Positions 8,101 through 15,699 of a DNA stretch of 21,562 nucleotides are shown here, one piece after another. The stretch spans positions 1 to 21,562 of IMG/VR virus record IMGVR_UViG_3300030107_007270. One strand, written 5' to 3'. Position 1 is the first letter of the stretch. The number at the start of each line of letters is the position of its first letter. The notes under the pieces are model-generated. The model saw only the letters and a list, made by a program, of their open reading frames with translations, was not told the DNA's origin and ran no database searches. The DNA comes from a virus. The translations under genes were made by a program, and so were the position numbers.

Positions 8101-8247
8101 TTAAAAGAGTGGTTTATCTGTTGCGCGATTGATTCTTTTTGCAATCTTATCTTCAATTACGCTCTTTAAATATTTATGTGCCTGAGCATAATTTTTCTTA
8201 GAAATATGCTCTACTACCTTAATAATCTTTAATTTTTCTTTGCCCAT
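8101..8247 (-). CDS. Small prohead core protein, gp67-like
   Basis: A 48-residue protein that fills the gap between gp21 and gp22. It starts M-G-K-E-K-L and contains the run H-I-S-K-K-N-Y-A-Q-A, then I-E-D-K-I-A-K-R. T4 gp67 (an 80-residue prohead core protein at the same place) has a matching pattern in its N-terminal half: a short helix, N-[DN]-[LY]-x-x-A, then a second helix with I-x-x-x-K-I-A. The T4 acidic tail is absent here, making this a minimal version. TAAATA stands exactly five bases before the ATG and overlaps the end of gp21. The stop is two bases from the gp22 start. Family assignment rests on position and a weak pattern match. Confidence 0.6.
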   Translation of the reverse strand: MGKEKLKIIKVVEHISKKNYAQAHKYLKSVIEDKIAKRINRATDKPLF

Positions 8248-8252
8248 AATAT

Positions 8253-8258
8253 TATTTA
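8253..8258 (-). promoter_or_regulatory. Late-promoter core TAAATA, N5 before ATG
   Basis: The minus strand reads ATAATAAATAATATTATGGG. It starts right after the gp21 stop codon and ends five bases before the ATG of the gp67-like gene. It could serve gp67-gp22-gp23. Confidence 0.65.
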
Positions 8259-8924
8259 TTATATAGATTTAATAAAGCTAAGGATTCTGTCACGTAAAAA
8301 GGTATCAACGTCCTTTTTAGGTAGTCTCTGTAGTGATTTTTCGAAATTTTCGTACACTTCTTCATACTTGTTATCATCAACCATTACCCATTGCTTTGAT
8401 TCTAAAATACCATTAACGAAGGCTGAAGGGTAAGACGGGTCAGCAACGCAGTCAATAGCTACGAGTTTCATATTTTGAACAACACTATGTTCGCTGCTCT
8501 CTTCTAATGTTCCTAATGCACGGGAAGACATGCCAACTTTTACACCATCGTTAATTAAAGACCTAACGATTTGACCGCAAGGGGTTGATAAAACTTTTGA
8601 CTTTCCATAAAACACGTTTCCATCTTGTGTTAACTCAGTTACCATGTGACAAGCTCTCTCTAAGTCGACATCTGCTGTAGTCGGGTGATTTAACTCACCC
8701 ATTGCTCGTCCGGGAGTGACCATTTCTTCAATATAACGAGCAGCTTCTCTTTCTAATTCTTGTAGAGGGTAAAGTCGATTGTTTTTATTAACGCCTTCAG
8801 CCATCATATATGGGCCTTTTATGTATAAATTTGCAGGCGAGTTTCTATCTACTTCTTCTTCAATGTATTCGAACTCGTCGTTTACATCAGGTTTTTCTAC
8901 AACCAAGTTAAGTTTTAAAGCCAT
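8259..8924 (-). CDS. 21: Prohead core protease, gp21 family
   Basis: A 221-residue serine protease (T4 gp21 is 212) that matures the prohead by cutting scaffold and capsid propeptides. Motifs visible: G-P-Y-M...N-K-N-N-R-L-Y-P (residues 37-53), G-E-L-N-H-P (76-81) with the probable catalytic His80, V-G-M-S-S-R-A-L-G (130-138) with the probable catalytic Ser133 or 134, and V-A-I-D-C-V-A-D-P-S (155-164) with the likely catalytic Asp. These match the His-Ser-Asp layout of herpesvirus-like prohead proteases. It sits between the gp4-like gene and gp67/gp22, as expected for the T4 head module. The start is set by the N5-spaced promoter. Confidence 0.93.
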   Translation of the reverse strand: MALKLNLVVEKPDVNDEFEYIEEEVDRNSPANLYIKGPYMMAEGVNKNNRLYPLQELEREAARYIEEMVTPGRAMGELNHPTTADVDLERACHMVTELTQDGNVFYGKSKVLSTPCGQIVRSLINDGVKVGMSSRALGTLEESSEHSVVQNMKLVAIDCVADPSYPSAFVNGILESKQWVMVDDNKYEEVYENFEKSLQRLPKKDVDTFLRDRILSFIKSI

Positions 8925-8929
8925 AATAT

Positions 8930-8935
8930 TATTTA
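8930..8935 (-). promoter_or_regulatory. Late-promoter core TAAATA, N5 before ATG
   Basis: The minus strand reads TGACTAAATAATATTATGGC. TGA is the stop of the upstream nuclease gene, and the TAAATA core ends five bases before the gp21 ATG. Confidence 0.65.
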
Positions 8936-8936
8936 G

Positions 8937-9377
8937 TCACCTCTTGGGATAAAGCTCCTTTTCTGTAATAATAATGAACGTAAACCCGCACTTTTTACAA
9001 TATTCCCGGGCTGCCTTCCATTTTGCTTGATTTGTTATAAACATTTTTTGTTCATATATTAAATGCTGCTTCTTTCTATACTTTGTTTGAGGTGGTTTTG
9101 TTTGTTTTGATGGTTTTATTTCAACAAGATAGTTTATTACCTTATTACCTTCCTTTATAGAGACAAAATTATCCACATAATATTTGTGTACTCTATTGTC
9201 AAGAGGGCTTTTATAAGGAACAACGACGTTTTCACTACCCCATTTTAAAACATTTGGATTTGTATCGCAAAATCTAAAGAACTTTAACTCTAATCCTGAT
9301 CTATATACTGCTTTTGAACCAATAAATTTTTCACAATTAGTTGGAGTAAAGACGCCTTGGCGCCATTTTTTTCTCAT
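8937..9377 (-). CDS. 4: Head completion protein, gp4/gp50 (TnsA-like nuclease fold)
   Basis: A 146-residue protein (T4 gp4 is about 150). The C-D-T-N-P-x-V-L-K-W-G-S-E motif (residues 37-49), followed by V-P-Y-x-S-P-x-D-x-x-V-H-x-Y, is diagnostic of T4-type gp4. The family has a TnsA/restriction-nuclease-like fold, and the PD-(D/E)xK set can be traced as E30, D69 and E86-I-K88. It acts on filled heads before tail joining; T4 mutants make heads that cannot accept tails. Its ATG overlaps the stop of the gp13-like gene (ATGA). In T4 this gene lies elsewhere in the genome, so its place inside the neck/head block is a local rearrangement. Confidence 0.88.
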   Translation of the reverse strand: MRKKWRQGVFTPTNCEKFIGSKAVYRSGLELKFFRFCDTNPNVLKWGSENVVVPYKSPLDNRVHKYYVDNFVSIKEGNKVINYLVEIKPSKQTKPPQTKYRKKQHLIYEQKMFITNQAKWKAAREYCKKCGFTFIIITEKELYPKR

Positions 9378-10621
9378 CCTATGAAAAACATTGGTGGTTC
9401 TGTATCGCCAAATCCGGGTGATGCTCCTTCAAATAGCTTACCTTCAAGCTCAGCTTTTCTTTCTAAACCTTCACTAAGCATATCATAGTTTAATGCTCCA
9501 CCACCTAGCAGTTGCACATTACCAAACTTACCTCTAACACGACCTATAGTTATCATACTTAGAGCTAAAGCATATTCATAAACCCATTGCTCCATAATAA
9601 CGTCTCTTATAGCGCGCTCCAAATAACAGCCAATAACACCATAAAATCTATCACCTCCCGGCTGTGGATACATTTGCATGTATTGTGTCCTAGGATCAAA
9701 TTTAACATCTTTTCGAATTGCTAAAAGCTTTTCTCTTGTATCAATCCATTCTTTAAGTGTATACCAAGAAACTAGATCAAAGCCGTAATTACCTAAAGCA
9801 TAGCTAAAGTAAGTTTGCTGCGCGAGTGTTTGCTCTAACGTAAATAATGTGTTAATCCCTGTTGTTGAACCTTCTTCAAAATCTATAACATCAACTACCT
9901 TTCTATAATTCATTACATCGTAATCAAATACATTTTGGAAGTAATATGCTTCTGTTTCCTTACCTTCGAATGTAATAGTTTGCTTAGGTGTTGCTTTAAA
10001 AAAGGATGATAATGTAGGTCTATATGCTGTTATATCTTGATACAAAGATCGATCAAAGATTTCAAAAGCTTGAATCCCGGGACCTCTACCTGCTGTTGTA
10101 TACGCAAATGTAGAGGATAGTTGAACCGAGTCAGTAAAGGCCCCGGCACTTAAAGTAGACATAGCCACATAAACTGACGCGTTTGTTCTTACGTAATTAC
10201 CTCCAGAACCAGGAGAAGCACCTGTACTTTTATTACCCGCGCTTAATATAGTGGGTGTTTGTGAGCCATAAAATTCTGGACCAGGTCCGATAGGATTGGT
10301 ACCATCTGTTTTTTGCAGTTTTGTATCTATATTTTCGTTTGCAAGAGTGTAAAGTAAATCTAATCTTATACCTCTATTTTGTTCATACATGTTAGAGTCG
10401 AATATTAAAAACTCTCTTGTATATCCTGCGTATTTAGTAAAATATTCAACTGCTATTTGAACATTTTGTCTGAGCTGGTCTGTGTGTATTTCTAGGCTTA
10501 TTAACGGATAACCTAGAGACCTCTTGATTCTATCTCCTAAATTATCATATGTTTTAATTTTATTATTTAAATTTGTTGATAAAAAAGCAGAAAGCGGTTT
10601 AATATTGCATGCAAGTGCCAT
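9374..10621 (-). CDS. Neck protein, gp13-like
   Basis: A 415-residue protein (T4 gp13 is 309). The N-terminal region has L-G-Y-P-L-I-S-L-E-I, then a helix with A-V-E-Y-F-T-K-Y. The C-terminal region runs W-V-Y-E-Y-A-L-A-L...G-x-V-Q-L-L-G-G-G-A-L-N, then E-x-K-A-E-L-E, and ends P-P-M-F-F-I-G. That end closely follows the pattern I know for gp13 of marine T4-like phages (Y-A-T-A-L-x-K-x-Q-W-G...V-Q-L-P-G-G-V-x-L-N-G...P-P-x-x-F-x-G). The middle (residues ~100-180) is a Gly/Ser/Thr-rich insert not expected in T4. gp13 and gp14 close the head and form the neck; no gp14 is visible here. The start follows TAAATA-N5, and the stop overlaps the gp4-like start. Confidence 0.68.
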   Translation of the reverse strand: MALACNIKPLSAFLSTNLNNKIKTYDNLGDRIKRSLGYPLISLEIHTDQLRQNVQIAVEYFTKYAGYTREFLIFDSNMYEQNRGIRLDLLYTLANENIDTKLQKTDGTNPIGPGPEFYGSQTPTILSAGNKSTGASPGSGGNYVRTNASVYVAMSTLSAGAFTDSVQLSSTFAYTTAGRGPGIQAFEIFDRSLYQDITAYRPTLSSFFKATPKQTITFEGKETEAYYFQNVFDYDVMNYRKVVDVIDFEEGSTTGINTLFTLEQTLAQQTYFSYALGNYGFDLVSWYTLKEWIDTREKLLAIRKDVKFDPRTQYMQMYPQPGGDRFYGVIGCYLERAIRDVIMEQWVYEYALALSMITIGRVRGKFGNVQLLGGGALNYDMLSEGLERKAELEGKLFEGASPGFGDTEPPMFFIG

Positions 10622-10626
10622 AAAAT

Positions 10627-10632
10627 TATTTA
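10627..10632 (-). promoter_or_regulatory. Late-promoter core TAAATA (leftward member of divergent pair)
   Basis: The core ends exactly five bases before the gp13-like ATG at 10621. With the plus-strand copy at 10641-10646 it forms a mirror-image pair with an eight-base centre in a 30-base intergenic region. Confidence 0.7.
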
Positions 10633-10640
10633 TTCGAGCA

Positions 10641-10646
10641 TAAATA
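10641..10646 (+). promoter_or_regulatory. Late-promoter core TAAATA (rightward member of divergent pair)
   Basis: Plus strand CATAAATAAATATATGG: five bases separate TAAATA from the ATG at 10652. The same spacing as on the opposite strand argues that it is selected. Confidence 0.7.
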
Positions 10647-10651
10647 AATAT

Positions 10652-10999
10652 ATGGCATTACCAGTACCAACATCCAACGAGGGTAGCGAATTTTTTAATA
10701 TAAATCAATGCTATTCTTTTAATGATACATATGGAACGACTCTCAACTCTTTATCATCACAACCCTGTTCTGAAGTATGGATTTGGAACCAAACCGGGCA
10801 AATCTTATATGTGTATGATCAAGATCGCTCAACAGATGATCGCAGACTAGCAATTCCGGCGGCCGCGGCTGCTACACCTCTACAGCCATATGTAATAAGA
10901 GGGCTAACAAACGCAGAGCAAGTTTCAGCAAAAACTGCTTCCGGAACTGGATTGGTTTATTGGAGAACTCAATTCTTTAGTAATAACCCATCTCGTTAA
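10652..10999 (+). CDS. Small structural-type protein on opposite strand between gp13 and gp20
   Basis: A 115-residue, beta-rich protein with a G-Q-I-L-Y-V-Y-D-Q-D motif, a central Ala/Pro patch, then Y-V-I-R-G-L-T-N-A-E-Q-V-S-A-K and Y-W-R-T-Q-F-F-S. The R-G-L-T-N...S-A...Y-x-R-T-Q-F/Y-x-S pattern reminds me of small phage virion proteins, but I cannot name the family. It is the only plus-strand gene in the head module. It has its own late-promoter core, and its stop overlaps the portal gene stop in a shared TTAA. It looks like an independently expressed late cassette dropped into the module, perhaps a head decoration or joining protein. Confidence 0.72.
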   Translation: MALPVPTSNEGSEFFNINQCYSFNDTYGTTLNSLSSQPCSEVWIWNQTGQILYVYDQDRSTDDRRLAIPAAAAATPLQPYVIRGLTNAEQVSAKTASGTGLVYWRTQFFSNNPSR

Positions 11000-12804
11000 A
11001 CTTCAGCAGGCTCTTCTACCTCGACTTCTGTCTCGGCTACCTCCTCCGGCTCTGGAGCTCCGACATCTGCCGGACCGCCGCCAAACTCTGGTATACCGCC
11101 GGTTTCACCAGCACCTGCTCCCTCACCACCCACAGCAGCTTCGCCTTCTGTTAATTCACCAGCTAAAGCTTGCTCCTTCCAGGCAGGGCCAGCAGCTTGT
11201 ATTTGGGCTAACTCCCACTGCAATTCAGCGTCTTTTCTTAAAAATTCTCTGTTAGCTAATATATCTTTGTCCTTCCAACCAAGATACTTTTTCTGTGCAT
11301 AGGTTGCAGACACAAATTCATTAGCAGCTAAATTATTATAGTTACCAGACTTAAGCTCAAGTCTTTGATTTTCTCTTAATTCGTAAAAATTAGTCGGTAC
11401 ATTAAATTCAATTTCAAGATTTTGCTCATTAAGTTCTAACTTCTCAAATATACCCATTAATGTTAAATGAGTAATAAACCCTTTCTTTAAACCAGCAGCA
11501 AATCTTTGCTGCTGTCTCATTATAAATCTAGCAAATTTAAGTTCCTCGCGTAAGATTGTTGAACCGTCTGCCGAAGCCTGATCTTCAGGGTCAAGTCTAG
11601 CAGTTGGTACTTTAAGAGCTCTATAAAGCTTTTTAATAAAGTACATTAAGTCAGCAAGTTCTCCCAGGTTTTGACCACCAGCTAGCTGATCAACAGATGT
11701 ACCTTCCGAACCTTGTCTTTTAGCAAACCAAAACGCATCGAGCATTGACTGCGGATTAAACTTTTTAACCACGTCATCTTGATCCATATCAAATGTTTTT
11801 CTGGACCAATAATTTTGAATTAGCTTTTTAAGATATGCTTCAGCCTTAGGAGGCGGCATGTTGCCGACATCAACGTTAAAAACTAATCTTTCTGGCGCTC
11901 GAACTAAGCGATATATAACAATTGCATCTTCAATTAACGATAACTGTCTATATGGTCTTCTAGCATTTTCTAAGAACGGTATAATAAAGTTTTTTGTTTC
12001 ATTATATACCCCAGAATTAACATACATGATCTGGTTTTGATCCATCGGAATGAATTCTATCTTTTCAACTTTATTTGGCTGCGTAGCACTAAAAATTGGT
12101 TTTCTATAAATATAACCCTTTACAAGCATATTTTGTATATTATTATATACAGGATCTATAATTTCTGCAGGAAGATTAATAACACCAAGTACCCCGTCCT
12201 TGACATAACCTTCATGAATTATTTGTTCGAAAAACACCTCCCCTTCAACTAGCAATTGTCTAAAGTATTGCCATCCCTTATTCTTAAGATCGTAATATTC
12301 CACGTATCTATGAAATTGACTTTCTATTTCAGCTTTTTCATCTATAGTTAAATCTATGTCTTTATAAGACACGCTTGTAATCCACCCTGTTTCATCAGGA
12401 TTAATTGTTTCATCGCAAATTTCATCTAATGCATCTGAGATTTCAGAATACGCGGCCATTATTCTATAATCTCTCAACCTACCTTGCTTATCGTCTTGTA
12501 TATTTGCATACATGACGTCACCAAAGGAAGAGTCTTTAGCAAAGTCACCAATAGGAATATTGTTATATGGGTTAGAAGAAGATACCGAAGCTTTTGCCAG
12601 TGCTTCAGCTCTTCTCATACCAGCCTTCTGGAAGAACTTATATTTTGGATTTAAAGCATCGTTTTCAGCGCGACCGTCTGTAGCGTATGGTAACCTATTC
12701 TGGATATATTGAATTAAACTTCTTCCAAAGGTTGCAGCCCGCCCATCATTTGTTACATAAGAGCGGTTTTGATCTGAGCTTGTTGATGATCCGGTTCCAG
12801 GCAT
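10996..12804 (-). CDS. 20: Portal vertex protein, gp20 family
   Basis: A 602-residue protein (T4 gp20 is 524) that forms the dodecameric ring for DNA entry and starts head assembly. Family signatures: I-S-D-A-L-D-E-I-C-D-E near residues 120-130, Q-L-L-V-E-G-E-V-F-F-E near 187-197, then N-L-P-A-E-x-I-D-P-V-Y, and V-P-T-A-R-L-D followed by S-T-I-L-R-E-E-L-K-F-A-R-F. The extra length is mainly a C-terminal Gly/Ala/Glu/Pro-rich acidic tail (about residues 545-602) with no clear fold. It follows the gp15-like gene with a late-promoter-like TAAATA seven bases before the ATG, and its stop overlaps that of the convergent plus gene. Confidence 0.95.
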   Translation of the reverse strand: MPGTGSSTSSDQNRSYVTNDGRAATFGRSLIQYIQNRLPYATDGRAENDALNPKYKFFQKAGMRRAEALAKASVSSSNPYNNIPIGDFAKDSSFGDVMYANIQDDKQGRLRDYRIMAAYSEISDALDEICDETINPDETGWITSVSYKDIDLTIDEKAEIESQFHRYVEYYDLKNKGWQYFRQLLVEGEVFFEQIIHEGYVKDGVLGVINLPAEIIDPVYNNIQNMLVKGYIYRKPIFSATQPNKVEKIEFIPMDQNQIMYVNSGVYNETKNFIIPFLENARRPYRQLSLIEDAIVIYRLVRAPERLVFNVDVGNMPPPKAEAYLKKLIQNYWSRKTFDMDQDDVVKKFNPQSMLDAFWFAKRQGSEGTSVDQLAGGQNLGELADLMYFIKKLYRALKVPTARLDPEDQASADGSTILREELKFARFIMRQQQRFAAGLKKGFITHLTLMGIFEKLELNEQNLEIEFNVPTNFYELRENQRLELKSGNYNNLAANEFVSATYAQKKYLGWKDKDILANREFLRKDAELQWELAQIQAAGPAWKEQALAGELTEGEAAVGGEGAGAGETGGIPEFGGGPADVGAPEPEEVAETEVEVEEPAEV

Positions 12805-12811
12805 TTATATA

Positions 12812-12817
12812 TATTTA
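12812..12817 (-). promoter_or_regulatory. Late-promoter core TAAATA before gp20 (N7)
   Basis: The minus strand reads ACATAAATATATATAAATG. The core overlaps the stop codon (TAA) of the gp15-like gene and stands seven bases before the portal ATG, a slight departure from the N5 rule. Confidence 0.5.
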
Positions 12818-14035
12818 TGTTAATTTAAGGATAGAGCTACTGGCTTGGTAGGAAGTTGCCCATCCAGCTTCATTTCCAGTTACGATTGTAAATTCACCAC
12901 CTGCAGCTGCACTGAGTGAAGATGCAGGGAAGAATAAGTTAACAACGTTATCGTTAACAACTTTATAAAAGTTTGTACCAAGCTCGTAACCGCTAATTGT
13001 GGAGTTTTTAGCTGAAGTTATAGCTGTGTAGTTAGTAAAGAAATTGGTAACATAAGAGCTTAAGTAAAATTTATTACTCATATCCAATCTCTTACCGTAT
13101 AGAATAAAGTTATTATTGCTTCCGGAGGCGATGTGTGTTGTTGTTCCTAATGGGAAGTTATTAATTGCATGATATGCTCCTGTTGTTGCATAAAATATGT
13201 TAGTAAACTCGGGTATACCTGATACAGTAATTGTTTCTGTGTAGTTTGTGTTTACTGTGGATTGTTCAGCGGAGACGCCTGTATGATAACTAGATAAGCG
13301 CGCGTAACCTAATTCTTGATACGTATTATCTTCAACAGGTAGTGTTGGATCTAGTGGTGAATAAATTTTATTAGCTAAATCAACAGCTATGAAGTTATTA
13401 TCTATTTTATAAATATTACCTGATGTATCTTTCTGCTCAGGAAATAACCACCCTTTAATAGTAAATGATGTATCAACTGTTACTCTAAATTTATCGTTAT
13501 ATGTAGTATCTGTAGGCGTATCGTAAGTTAGATTACCATTCCATAAAACTTCACTTCTTATCTCTTGCGGGTATTGAGCTCCAAAATCACCCGGTACCTT
13601 CCAAGTTAAAATAATATACGGATTATTATATGGTACAAAATTTGAAACAATCTGATCAACATCTTGCATATATCTTGCAAGAATTGTCATATTAACTTCC
13701 AAGTTAACCGGAACAGGCATTAAAAATTTTGAAGAAGATTTTGGATTTTCTATTTTTTGAACTGGTACATATGACGGAGCAAGTTTATTAAATACTCTAT
13801 CATTGTCACGCGACACACCAGTTAAATTAACCGCCACAACAGGTAGAGTTAAATTTTGTGCTTTATTAATGATATCATACATTACTCTTTGCTTTGGAGC
13901 AAAGACATATCGAACCTCAATATCTGATTCAGGATTTCTATCTTTATTATATCTACTAATAACAGTATTATCGAACGCTGCAATAAACTGCGTTAGTAGA
14001 TCTTTTATTTCAAAATGGAACGCTCGGTTCTTCAT
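12815..14035 (-). CDS. Tail completion/sheath stabiliser protein, gp15-like
   Basis: A 406-residue protein (T4 gp15 is 272). The first ~215 residues match the T4 gp15 plan: an N-terminal helix region with a V-x-Y-x-x-x-x-x-x-x-M strand, a V-A-V-N-L-T-G/L-P-R-I-N-type strand, P-V-P-V-N-L-E-V-N-M-T-I-L-A-R-Y-M-Q-D-x-x-Q-I-V (T4: P-x-x-x-x-Y-E-L-S-I-F-T-R-Y-x-D-D-x-x-Q-I-V), then P-Y-N-N-P, and the strand ending F-T-I-K-G-W-L-F-P (T4: F-E-V-N-G-W-M-Y-P). The C-terminal ~190 residues are an extension rich in Thr, Asn and Ser without a recognised domain. gp15 caps the tail and binds the neck. It stands directly before the portal gene, whereas T4 has 16-17-18-19 between. Confidence 0.75.
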   Translation of the reverse strand: MKNRAFHFEIKDLLTQFIAAFDNTVISRYNKDRNPESDIEVRYVFAPKQRVMYDIINKAQNLTLPVVAVNLTGVSRDNDRVFNKLAPSYVPVQKIENPKSSSKFLMPVPVNLEVNMTILARYMQDVDQIVSNFVPYNNPYIILTWKVPGDFGAQYPQEIRSEVLWNGNLTYDTPTDTTYNDKFRVTVDTSFTIKGWLFPEQKDTSGNIYKIDNNFIAVDLANKIYSPLDPTLPVEDNTYQELGYARLSSYHTGVSAEQSTVNTNYTETITVSGIPEFTNIFYATTGAYHAINNFPLGTTTHIASGSNNNFILYGKRLDMSNKFYLSSYVTNFFTNYTAITSAKNSTISGYELGTNFYKVVNDNVVNLFFPASSLSAAAGGEFTIVTGNEAGWATSYQASSSILKLT

Positions 14036-14046
14036 GCGTACTTATA

Positions 14047-14052
14047 TATTTA
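14047..14052 (-). promoter_or_regulatory. Late-promoter core TAAATA before gp15-like gene (N11)
   Basis: The minus strand reads TAATAAATATATAAGTACGCATG. The core sits right after the helicase stop and 11 bases before the ATG, so a leader of about 5-6 bases is predicted. Confidence 0.5.
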
Positions 14053-15693
14053 TTACAAAAACCTGTCGATGAAATATTTCGGTAACTTATGCTTGTTATT
14101 TACCACACTTTCAACAATAGCACCGTCTAGTATATAGGTTGTGCAATAATCTTTTTTAGATCTTACGCCGCGGCCACATGATTGTATTACAGAGCATAGC
14201 ATTTTATTCGAATACCAGTTAAAATCATCTTTCATTAGCCTTTCAATTCTTTTATCTTTTGTCGGTAAATAAGGAGCTTTAATAATAATTTGAAATCTAG
14301 CTAGATCATCCTTTAAGTCAACACCATGCGACATAGAAGGTGATATTAAAACTGTCGGTTTATCACTGGCTAGATGTTGTTCTAAGATTTCTTCATTACG
14401 TACACCTGGCTCCCTAATTAAAAATCTTTTATCAGTTTGAAAATGTTTTAATAAAAATGATGTTATAGTATTATTATGAGTATGAATAATACCTTTATCA
14501 TTTTTATGGTGCTCACAAATACTTTGTACCTGTTTAATAATTTTTGGTAAGCTTCGCTTTAAATTATGATAGTTTAACTTAACTTTTGTATTGCAATAAA
14601 TTGGAGCGTTTTTTGCTTCAAAGGATGACTCTGCTTCTACATATTTAAATTTATTAATACCTAAAGCTTTACAAAAATTAACTGGGTCAATAATAGTAGC
14701 GGACATCAATATTACTTTATCAGCATATTTAAATAAATGATTAGAAAGCTTATTTACCTTTAAAGGCATAAATGTGATACCATCCTTACTTGTTTCAAAG
14801 AGATATTCACTCTCACTCCACGTATCAATAATCAGGGAAAGTTTTGAATGTAAGTTTCTTAGACCAACAAATTGTCGTCTTGTTTCAATTAAGAATTTTT
14901 TATTATTAGTATTACTATTACTAATAACATCGCGGAGTTGATCTATTTTATCACTTAAATCTAATAATAGATTATTAATCCACTTTATAACGTTAGCATT
15001 GTTTTTTGAATAGAACGGTCTTACTAAAATATCCATTCTTTTTAACATATCAAAATTAATTTCACATGAAAATTCTTTCACTAGCTGATCTTCTAACTCA
15101 GCAGCTTCATCACAAACTAAATATTGCCTCTTTTTTATATGGTTAGGTAAAGAAAAGAACATGTTATAATTTAACGCAGCAAATTTGTTTATAAGCGCAT
15201 CTCTACGATCGTTGTGATACGGGCACTTATGGCTCCTTCTATGATCTTCTAATATATTTTTAGGTATAATTAAAGACTCTAACTCAACATCTATATTTGA
15301 ATCAATTGTACTAATATAGTTACTCTTTCCTTTAAGTATCGTTGTATCTCTAAACAGATCTTTATATTGATCTTGCAAAGCCTTTGTTATAGTAAGTGCA
15401 AAAGTACCAGCAGTATCTTCATCCTCACATTCATTTTCATGTATATACGAACCGGTTTGATCTATTTTAAATGCGGTATATGAGGTTATTAAATCTTTAA
15501 AATTCTCTGATGGCTCTTTTGAAGTGTTTGCAAGTGTCTTTGATATAAAGCTCTTACCTGATCCTGTAGGTGCATTACATACTACAAATTTATAACCATC
15601 ATCAAAGGCTTGATCAATATTCTTTAGCAATTTTACCTGCGAAGAGTTCGGAGTATATCCTTCCGGAAAACTTTTCAATAAACCACCTAACAC
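14053..15693 (-). CDS. Rad3/DinG-type superfamily 2 helicase, Fe-S site degenerate
   Basis: A 546-residue DNA helicase of the XPD/Rad3/DinG type. Motifs in order: A-P-T-G-S-G-K-S (residues 41-48, Walker A), T-x-x-x-L-Q-D-Q-Y (102-110), N-Y-N-M-F (175-179), D-E-A-A-E (195-199, the DEAH box), M-S-A-T-I (330-334), G-I-I-H-T-H-N (401-407), S-P-S-M-S-H-G-V-D-L (451-460) and Q-S-C-G-R-G-V-R-S (504-512). The segment between motif Ia and the DEAH box, where family members bind an iron-sulphur cluster through four cysteines, reads K-G-K-S-N-Y-I-S at 121-128 in place of the usual K-G-[RK]-x-N-Y-x-C and keeps only Cys157 nearby. The start is a GTG seven bases past the last base of the upstream stop. The likely role is DNA repair, recombination or transcript-linked unwinding during infection. 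Confidence 0.85.
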   Translation of the reverse strand: MLGGLLKSFPEGYTPNSSQVKLLKNIDQAFDDGYKFVVCNAPTGSGKSFISKTLANTSKEPSENFKDLITSYTAFKIDQTGSYIHENECEDEDTAGTFALTITKALQDQYKDLFRDTTILKGKSNYISTIDSNIDVELESLIIPKNILEDHRRSHKCPYHNDRRDALINKFAALNYNMFFSLPNHIKKRQYLVCDEAAELEDQLVKEFSCEINFDMLKRMDILVRPFYSKNNANVIKWINNLLLDLSDKIDQLRDVISNSNTNNKKFLIETRRQFVGLRNLHSKLSLIIDTWSESEYLFETSKDGITFMPLKVNKLSNHLFKYADKVILMSATIIDPVNFCKALGINKFKYVEAESSFEAKNAPIYCNTKVKLNYHNLKRSLPKIIKQVQSICEHHKNDKGIIHTHNNTITSFLLKHFQTDKRFLIREPGVRNEEILEQHLASDKPTVLISPSMSHGVDLKDDLARFQIIIKAPYLPTKDKRIERLMKDDFNWYSNKMLCSVIQSCGRGVRSKKDYCTTYILDGAIVESVVNNKHKLPKYFIDRFL

Positions 15694-15699
15694 ACTTTA

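Noticed and set aside
11858-12712. Plus-strand open frames inside the portal gene
   Set aside because: Antisense to a confidently assigned gp20; no late-promoter core at N5 and no family match.
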